Assembly (NCBI GenBank): GCA_024279115.1
Contig: JAJRRW010000061.1
Location: forward strand, 1-40,840
Direction: 5' to 3'
From: Alphaproteobacteria bacterium
Lineage (GTDB): Bacteria > Pseudomonadota > Alphaproteobacteria > Rhizobiales > JAKIUO01
Length of the DNA stretch: 40,840 nt
Shown: positions 35,684 through 40,840 of the stretch, piece by piece
Position numbering within the stretch: position 1 is the first letter of the stretch
Layout of the letters: each line of letters starts with the position of its first letter
Translations under genes and position numbers: made by a program
The notes under the pieces: generated by a model
Database searches by the model: none
What the model was told of the DNA's origin: nothing
What the model saw: only the letters and a program-made list of their open reading frames with translations

Positions 35684-37687
35684 GTGTCTGACAAAAAAAT
35701 CAATATGCACGCTCAATTCAAAAAAATGAGCCAGTTGCACCAAAAAGGCACCGATCCCCGCGCCAGCCAGTCCGGCCACGGCTCGCCATACCGCAAAATG
35801 GGGACGCCCCTTGATGCACAATCCCTGCAAAATAAACGCTTCACGCGGCGCACCTTGATGCTCGGCGCCGGGGGACTTGGCCTGTTTGGGTTGCTGGCCA
35901 GCAAGCTCTATAATCTGCAAAATATCGAAGGGCGAAAATATAACAGCCTGGCCCAAGACAATCGCACCGCAACAAGATTTCTGCCATCCATTCGTGGCAA
36001 AATCTATGATCGCACCAAAACACTGATCGCCTCCAATTCACAAAACCTGCGCGTCCTGCTGATCCCGGATCAGGCCGATAATATCAGCACCTCCCTTGAC
36101 CTTCTGGCCCGCACCATCCCGGTTTCAACGCGGCAGAAGCAACGAATATTGCGCATCGCGCGGCGTCAGAACCCGCAAATTCCCATCCTCGTCACCGACA
36201 ATATCGGCTGGAAACAATTTGCCCGCATCAATGTTCTTGGCAAGCGTATTCCCGGCATCATCAGCGATATCAGCTGGCGGCGACAATATCATTATGGCGA
36301 AGAATTTGCCCATATTGTCGGCCACCTTGGCCCGCCAAGCGAGTTGCAACTGGCCGCCAACCCCGCCTTGCGCCTGCCTGGCACACTGGTGGGAGCAAAT
36401 GGCATTGAGCAAGGTTTTAATGAACGGCTACAGGGAAAACCGGGGCATCAAGAATTTGAAGTCAATGCCCGTGGTCGCAATATAAAGGCGCTGAACAAAA
36501 AACCAGCCAGCAATGGCGAGGATCTGTATTTAACGATTGATCATGTGTTGCAGCAGCGTATTTTACAGCGCCTCTCCCCCTATCGGCGCGCCGCCGTGGT
36601 GGCGATGGATGTCAATAGCGGCGATGTGGTCGCCATATGCTCAACCCCCAGCTTCGATGCCAATATCCTCACTCACCCGATTGATGAAAAACGCTGGAAC
36701 GAACTTAAAGACGCCAGGGATCATCCGCTCAGCGACAAGGCCACAAGAGGCCAGTATCCCCCCGGCTCCACCTTTAAAATGGTCACAGCGCTCGCCGCAC
36801 TTGAAGCTGGTGTCATCACCCCGGCTACCACCTTCAAATGCACGGGAGTGATGGAATGGCGCAAACATAAATTTCATTGCTGGAGCCGCACCGGGCACGG
36901 AAATATGCGCCTTCACAAGGCGCTCAAACAAAGCTGCGATGTTTATTTTTACCAAACCGCCCGCAAAGTCGGTATTCGCCGCCTTGCCGCAATGGCCCGT
37001 CAGCTGGGGCTGGGAGACGTCTATGATTGCGGACTGCCGGGGCAAAAACCGGGCCTCATCCCCGACCCCGACTGGATGCAATCTATCAAGCGGCGCGTCT
37101 GGTTTGGCGGCGAAACCGTGCTGGCTGGCATTGGCCAGGGCGATGTGCTGACCACCCCTTTGCAACTGGCGGTGATGACGGCGCGCCTTGCCACCGGACG
37201 CAAAGTGCAGCCACGATTTGCCCATGCCAAAGAAGATGCCCCAAGGCTTGTGCCGCCAAAACTCGAACTCAAGGAAGCGTCTCTCGAACTGATCCGCAAG
37301 GCCATGACCGGCGTTATCAATGATCGCGATGGCACCGGAGCAAAAGCCGCGCTTGGCTGGCCGGGCCTGCAAATGGCCGGCAAAACAGGCACCTCACAAG
37401 TGCGCGCCATCCAGCGTGGCAAGACCCCCAAGGAGATCGAATGGAAATATCAGGACCACGCCCTGTTCGTCGCCTTCGCCCCCGCCCGTAATCCGCGCTA
37501 CGCGATTTCGGTGATTATTGAGCACGGCAAAAGTGGTGGCAAGGTCGCAGGTCCCGTGGCGCGGGACGTCATGAAAATGCTGTTGATCCGCGATCCGGTG
37601 CAACGGCTTTCCCTGGCTTCCCCCGCACAGCCATCAATCCCGGGGCACCCCGATTTCCAGGCTGTAAATGACAGGGGCGGCCAGTGA
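35684..37687 (+). CDS. mrdA: Penicillin-binding protein 2 (elongation transpeptidase)
   Basis: PBP2 crosslinks peptidoglycan during rod elongation, in complex with RodA. The protein has a membrane helix (TLMLGAGGLGLFGLLASKLY, about 55-75), a dimerisation/pedestal region with RGKIYDRTKTLIASNSQNLRV, and the transpeptidase domain with active-site serine motif S362-T-F-K, SCD motif (417-419) and K567-TG. The length of 667 residues is in range. The start is uncertain: GTG 35684 fits length, but its ribosome binding site is weak, and an ATG at 35668 with a good AGAGG site opens only a seven-codon frame that overlaps it. ATG 35705 is another option. RodA overlaps its last codon. Confidence 0.95.
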   Translation: MSDKKINMHAQFKKMSQLHQKGTDPRASQSGHGSPYRKMGTPLDAQSLQNKRFTRRTLMLGAGGLGLFGLLASKLYNLQNIEGRKYNSLAQDNRTATRFLPSIRGKIYDRTKTLIASNSQNLRVLLIPDQADNISTSLDLLARTIPVSTRQKQRILRIARRQNPQIPILVTDNIGWKQFARINVLGKRIPGIISDISWRRQYHYGEEFAHIVGHLGPPSELQLAANPALRLPGTLVGANGIEQGFNERLQGKPGHQEFEVNARGRNIKALNKKPASNGEDLYLTIDHVLQQRILQRLSPYRRAAVVAMDVNSGDVVAICSTPSFDANILTHPIDEKRWNELKDARDHPLSDKATRGQYPPGSTFKMVTALAALEAGVITPATTFKCTGVMEWRKHKFHCWSRTGHGNMRLHKALKQSCDVYFYQTARKVGIRRLAAMARQLGLGDVYDCGLPGQKPGLIPDPDWMQSIKRRVWFGGETVLAGIGQGDVLTTPLQLAVMTARLATGRKVQPRFAHAKEDAPRLVPPKLELKEASLELIRKAMTGVINDRDGTGAKAALGWPGLQMAGKTGTSQVRAIQRGKTPKEIEWKYQDHALFVAFAPARNPRYAISVIIEHGKSGGKVAGPVARDVMKMLLIRDPVQRLSLASPAQPSIPGHPDFQAVNDRGGQ

Positions 37688-38805
37688 TCAATGATCCCGC
37701 TCCTCTCTTGCCCGTTTTGCGAAAGCTGACGCGCCTGCCCTGGTTTTTTCTGGCGATCATATCGCTGATCGCCGGGCTCGGTATTTTGACTTTGCAATCC
37801 ATCTTGATAAACGATGTGGCCATCTACGCAGACCAACAGCTCATTCGTTACCTCATCGCCCTTGCCGCTCTTATCACCTTTGCCATGGTGCCCCCGGCCA
37901 TCTGGATGCGCCTTAGCTATCCGCTTTTTTTTATGGCGATCGTGCTTGTCTTGCTGGTGCCGTTGATCGGAGTGAGCCCGCCAGGCAGCGGCGCCAACCG
38001 CTGGCTGATGTTTTTTGGTGTCAGCATACAACCATCAGAACTGCTGAAAATCACGCTGGTTCTGGCCCTCGCCCGCTATTTCCACTTCGCCGCTGCAGAT
38101 AAAATTTCCCATCCGCTTTATCTGCTCCCCCCGGCGCTGATGATCCTTGTTCCGCTGTTGCCGATTTTCCTGCAGCCCGATCTGGGGACCGCCATGATGA
38201 TCGCCATGATCGGGGCGGGGATGATCTTTCTGGCTGGCGTCAACAGCCTTTATTTCATCACCGCCATTGCTCTGGTCATTGCCGCTCTGCCGGTCTTGTG
38301 GGCCAATTTACTGCCCTATCAGCGCGAGCGCATTTTTACCTATCTTGATCCCGAACGCGACCCGCTGGGAGCAGGCTATCATCTGCTGCAATCAAAAATC
38401 ACTCTGGGTTCTGCTGGTATGTGGGGAAAAGGAGCCATGCAAGGCCCCCAGATCCAGCTCAATTTCCTGCCCGAAAAGCACACCGACTTCATCTTTGCCA
38501 TGTTTACCGAGGAACGAGGTTTTATGGGGGCTGTGGGCCTTATGGGGCTCTATATGCTCTGCTTTGCTCTGTTATCTGCAATGGCCCTGCGCACAACAAC
38601 GCTTTATGGCCGCCTGACCATTAGCGGTATGGCCTTGACCCTGTTTTTATATGTGTTCATCAATATGGGCATGGTGATGGGCCTGTTACCAGTGGTCGGC
38701 GTGCCCCTGCCCTTGATGTCGTATGGCGGCACCAGCATCGCTTCCTTGATGTTTGGCCTTGGCATTGCGATCGCCAGCTTTGTGCATCGCTCAAACAAAG
38801 CTTGA
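37684..38805 (+). CDS. rodA: Peptidoglycan glycosyltransferase RodA (SEDS family)
   Basis: RodA polymerises lipid II during elongation and works with PBP2. The 373-residue protein has about ten hydrophobic helices. SEDS landmarks: PGSGANRWLMFFGVSIQPSELLKI, FLQPDLGTAMMIAMIG, LPYQRERIFTYLDPERDPLGAGYHLLQSKI, FLPEKHTDFIFAMFTEE (with the proposed catalytic Asp) and GVPLPLMSYGGTSIASLMFGLGI. The start is GTG at 37684, overlapping the mrdA stop, so the two are coupled. It ends the rod-shape operon; no terminator was seen before the next gene 72 bp on. Confidence 0.97.
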   Translation: MINDPAPLLPVLRKLTRLPWFFLAIISLIAGLGILTLQSILINDVAIYADQQLIRYLIALAALITFAMVPPAIWMRLSYPLFFMAIVLVLLVPLIGVSPPGSGANRWLMFFGVSIQPSELLKITLVLALARYFHFAAADKISHPLYLLPPALMILVPLLPIFLQPDLGTAMMIAMIGAGMIFLAGVNSLYFITAIALVIAALPVLWANLLPYQRERIFTYLDPERDPLGAGYHLLQSKITLGSAGMWGKGAMQGPQIQLNFLPEKHTDFIFAMFTEERGFMGAVGLMGLYMLCFALLSAMALRTTTLYGRLTISGMALTLFLYVFINMGMVMGLLPVVGVPLPLMSYGGTSIASLMFGLGIAIASFVHRSNKA

Positions 38806-38877
38806 TTTCTGGCGCAAAAAGCACAACATTCGCTGCAATTCATTGCTTTACTCGAAACGATACAGGTAAAAAATACT

Positions 38878-39726
38878 ATGTCACTGTTTTCCCCTAAAAG
38901 CTGGTTCGACCGCTCACCTGTTGTGCCTGTGCTACGCCTGAGCGGGGCCATTGGCATCAGCTCGCCCTTGTCGCCCGGTCTTAATCTGGCCAACCTTGCC
39001 GAACTGATCGAAAAAACCTTTGCGGTCAAAAATGCCAAGGCCGTGGCGCTACAGATCAATTCCCCCGGTGGTTCTCCGGTGCAATCCAAACTGATCTTCA
39101 ACCGCATCCGCGCGCTGGCACAAGAAAACGATATTCCGGTCTACAGCTTTGTCGAAGACGTCGCCGCTTCGGGGGGCTATTGGCTGGCCCTTTCTGGCGA
39201 TGAGGTGTATGCTGATGACAGCTCGATCCTTGGTTCCATCGGTGTCATTTCAGCCGGATTTGGTTTTCACAAAGCCATTGAAAAACTCGGTGTTGAACGC
39301 CGCGTCTACACCGCTGGTGAACGCAAAATGAGCCTTGACCCCTTTGCCCCCGAGCAGCCCGAAGAAATCATCCGTCTCAAGGCCTTGCAAAAAGATATTC
39401 ACAAAGCCTTTCGCTCGCTTGTCGAGGACCGGCGCGGTGACAAAATTTCACAAGCTGGCGGCATGCTGTTTACCGGCGAATTCTGGAGCGGCACAAAGGC
39501 TGTGGAACTTGGCTTGATCGACGGGCTTGGAGATCTGCGCTCTGTGATGCGCGAAAAGTTTGGCGACAAGGTCGTTTTGAAACTCATCACCCCCAAACGC
39601 GGCCTGTTCAAGCGCGCCGGGATCGGTAGCACCTCCCCTTCAAGCCAGAATTTTACCGCAGGGCTTGCCGATGATGTGCTGTCAACCATTGAAACACGTG
39701 CCTTGTGGTCACGTTTTGGCCTATAG
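38878..39726 (+). CDS. S49-family peptidase (SppA/SohB-like)
   Basis: S49 peptidases clear signal peptides and other membrane fragments by a Ser-Lys dyad. The 282-residue, short-form protein has VPVLRLSGAIG, ALQINSPGGSPVQS, the nucleophile S98 (VAASGGYWLALSGD), SILGSIGVIS and the general base K150 (AGERKMSLDPF). GMLFTGEFWSGTKAVELGLIDGLG follows. There is no clear N-terminal membrane anchor, unlike long SppA. The ribosome binding site is weak (AGG). It follows rodA on the same strand by 72 bp and precedes a small membrane protein gene. Confidence 0.9.
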   Translation: MSLFSPKSWFDRSPVVPVLRLSGAIGISSPLSPGLNLANLAELIEKTFAVKNAKAVALQINSPGGSPVQSKLIFNRIRALAQENDIPVYSFVEDVAASGGYWLALSGDEVYADDSSILGSIGVISAGFGFHKAIEKLGVERRVYTAGERKMSLDPFAPEQPEEIIRLKALQKDIHKAFRSLVEDRRGDKISQAGGMLFTGEFWSGTKAVELGLIDGLGDLRSVMREKFGDKVVLKLITPKRGLFKRAGIGSTSPSSQNFTAGLADDVLSTIETRALWSRFGL

Positions 39727-39774
39727 TGCGATCTAGGGTGGCTCATTGCTATCGGCGTTAGAGGATCAGACATC

Positions 39775-39993
39775 ATGCCCCAACTACTCATCTTGGCAGC
39801 GATTGGTGCCGGCGCTTATTTTGGCGGCAAATGGGTGCGCAAAAAAGCCCGTGAATACACGAAAAATCTCCAGCAGGCTGCGAAATCTGCCAAGACCCGC
39901 GCTCCCAAAAAACCTGACAATATTTCGCGTGAAAATGTCCAGGAACTCAAAAAAGACCCCAAAACCGGCGTCTACCATGTGGATGATGATTGA
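39775..39993 (+). CDS. Small membrane-anchored basic protein, unknown function
   Basis: A 72-residue protein with a short N-terminal hydrophobic segment (LLILAAIGAGAYFGGKWV, about 4-21) and a basic, probably helical and disordered body ending KKDPKTGVYHVDDD. The DPKTGVYHVDD tail resembles a short conserved motif seen in small alphaproteobacterial membrane proteins next to S49 peptidases. No enzymatic motif. The start at 39775 has GAGGATC upstream. A second overlapping frame (39746-40144) looks like a shadow. Confidence 0.65.
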   Translation: MPQLLILAAIGAGAYFGGKWVRKKAREYTKNLQQAAKSAKTRAPKKPDNISRENVQELKKDPKTGVYHVDDD

Positions 39994-40060
39994 GGGCGAG
40001 CCTCCAATGTTTTGCTGCACAACTCACGGCGATTTTCAGAACCATCCTACCTCTCCGCTT

Positions 40061-40184
40061 GTCATCCCCGCGAAGGCGGGGAACCATACTCACAGATCTG
40101 ACAGAACAGTATCCAAGCTCGACGGTGGCCCAGCGCTATATTGACAATTCAGGGATTATGGATCCCCGCCTTCGCGGGGATGAC
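40061..40184. repeat. REP-like inverted repeat pair (BIME-like)
   Basis: Two 27-bp arms, 40061-40087 and 40158-40184, are inverse complements at 26 of 27 positions. Each contains its own small hairpin (CCCCGC-GAAG-GCGGGG) and starts GTCATCCCCGCG. The 124-bp unit has a 70-bp spacer without a coding frame. Elements of this sequence type (GTCATCCCCGCGAAGGCGGG) are dispersed in many proteobacterial genomes. It lies between two small genes. Confidence 0.88.
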
Positions 40185-40250
40185 ACTGTATGAAATTACG
40201 GAGACTATCATTTTTGCGAACAGCTCTTTCAAAAAGCCCCAGGGAAACCC

Positions 40251-40487
40251 ATGCGCATCAAACTCGATGAAGACCGCAAAAATGAGATTGTGCGCGCCCT
40301 GACAGGCTATTTCTCCAGCCAATTTGATGAGGAAATCAGCGAATTTCGCGCCCGTGAGCTGGTGGAGTTCATGCTCAAACAAATCGGCCCCTCGCAATAT
40401 AATCAAGCCATCCAGGATGCGCGTAAATATATGGCCGACAAACTCGAAGACCTCGATACAGAGTTCTTTGAACCAGAAGATTTATGA
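40251..40487 (+). CDS. DUF2164 family protein
   Basis: A 78-residue acidic protein: IKLDEDRKNEIVRALTGYFSSQFDEEISEFRARELVEFMLKQIGPSQYNQAIQDARKYMADKLEDLDTEFFEPE. The order of blocks (FDEEISEF, A-x-ELVEFMLKQIGP-x-YNQAI-x-DA) matches the DUF2164 family, small helical proteins of unknown function. The start at 40251 lies after GGGAAACCC. It follows a REP-like pair and precedes the tmRNA gene by about 100 bp. Confidence 0.88.
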   Translation: MRIKLDEDRKNEIVRALTGYFSSQFDEEISEFRARELVEFMLKQIGPSQYNQAIQDARKYMADKLEDLDTEFFEPEDL

Positions 40488-40586
40488 GTTGGTTTTCATA
40501 TCATCCCCGCCTCTTTGCCCACACCTCGTCAACCACCGCGCAATATAAGTCTTTAATTTACCATTTTGATTGCATATATTGAACCT

Positions 40587-40840
40587 GTCGGACTTGTTCC
40601 GGCTATGGCGATAAACTGTGATCGTAATAAACCATTCGGACCCGGGGGCGGTACCCGGCGCCTCCACCAAGTGCGGTTTGGCCCAAAAGCCAGGCGCAGA
40701 TCAGCGGCTCAAACCGCAGTTGATGGGGGCGAAATAGGATCGACGAGGGTGTAAAGGGTTATCTTTTGCTCGGCATTGTTCCGCCGTTATCGGGCTATTT
40801 TTGTAGTTGCAAATGACAACTATGCGGAGACTGCAATTGC
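40587..40840 (+). ncRNA. ssrA: Two-piece, circularly permuted tmRNA (truncated by the window end)
   Basis: tmRNA rescues stalled ribosomes with SmpB. The gene is permuted: the tRNA-like 3' end comes first. CGCCTCC (40659-40665), discriminator A and encoded CCA (40667-40669) pair with GGGGGCG at 40725-40731, giving a 7-bp acceptor stem with G3-U70, the alanine identity pair. A 55-nt insert (40670-40724) should be removed. The coding piece continues GAAATAGGATCGACGAGGGTG and, after TTGTAGTT, the resume codon GCA at 40809. The tag reads Ala-Asn-Asp-Asn-Tyr-Ala-Glu-Thr-Ala-Ile-Ala, then runs off the window. A -10-like TATATT at 40575-40580 suggests a start near 40587; the 5' end is not certain. 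The T-arm (stem CCGGG/CCCGG) has loop GGCGGTA, not TTCGANN. Confidence 0.93.

Noticed and set aside
40061-40184. CRISPR-like repeat
   Set aside because: Only two arms, in inverted orientation, each a known REP-type hairpin; no direct repeats with spacers.
40482-40754. Short open frames over the tmRNA gene on both strands
   Set aside because: The region is explained by the acceptor stem, CCA and tag of ssrA.

Overview
The window looks like a chromosomal segment of an alphaproteobacterium, most likely of the Hyphomicrobiales (Rhizobiales) type. The evidence is gene order and family content: an aa3 cytochrome oxidase cluster (coxB, coxA, ctaB, a small membrane protein, ctaG, coxC, DUF983, SURF1, thrC) divergent from an IalB-family gene; ilvE next to a PetP/PetR-like regulator set; the lytic transglycosylase / dapA / smpB arrangement; RHH_4 and DUF2164 proteins; and, at the right edge, a circularly permuted two-piece tmRNA gene of the alphaproteobacterial kind. 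No phage, insertion sequence, CRISPR array, tRNA or rRNA was recognised. Apart from the repeats, the content is housekeeping.

Layout. 1-3.2 kb: end of an unknown gene, a rhomboid protease broken by a stop codon, a PAS_5-type protein, a small lipoprotein and moaE. 3.2-6.8 kb: ilvE, then on the other strand a MarR regulator, an OmpR-type response regulator and its histidine kinase. 6.8-12 kb: a large palindromic repeat, glmM, and a membrane PAS/GGDEF/EAL protein split by a stop codon. 12-21 kb: on the minus strand a GNAT acetyltransferase, thrC, SURF1, DUF983 and the cytochrome oxidase genes, which are transcribed from coxB towards coxC with a strong intrinsic terminator after coxC. 21-28.6 kb: IalB-like protein, a protein with W-x6-W repeats, parC, a tandem universal stress protein, a second repeat locus, smpB and dapA. 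28.8-32.5 kb: lytic transglycosylase, alpha/beta hydrolase, RHH protein. 33-38.8 kb: the rod-shape operon mreB-mreC-mreD-mrdA-rodA. 38.9-40.8 kb: S49 peptidase, two small proteins, a REP-like inverted repeat pair and ssrA, cut by the window end inside its tag reading frame.

Two things stand out. First, four genes in the first 12 kb are interrupted by a single lesion: in-frame TAA codons in the rhomboid and GGDEF/EAL genes, and one-base frameshifts at a T7 run in the MarR gene and an A5 run in glmM. In each case the missing family sequence continues directly beyond the lesion. Because glmM is normally essential, assembly errors must be excluded before calling decay, but the clustering is odd because I saw no such lesion in the remaining 28 kb. 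Second, an intergenic palindromic repeat family (about 200 bp, ends related to TCTCGCGGCTATTCG) occurs at two loci, both between convergent genes, once nested and once as a tandem 156-bp duplication.

Functionally, SmpB and tmRNA (ribosome rescue) are both encoded here, as are wall-precursor and wall-assembly functions: GlmM (UDP-GlcNAc precursor), DapA (diaminopimelate), MreBCD/PBP2/RodA (elongation) and a lytic transglycosylase.
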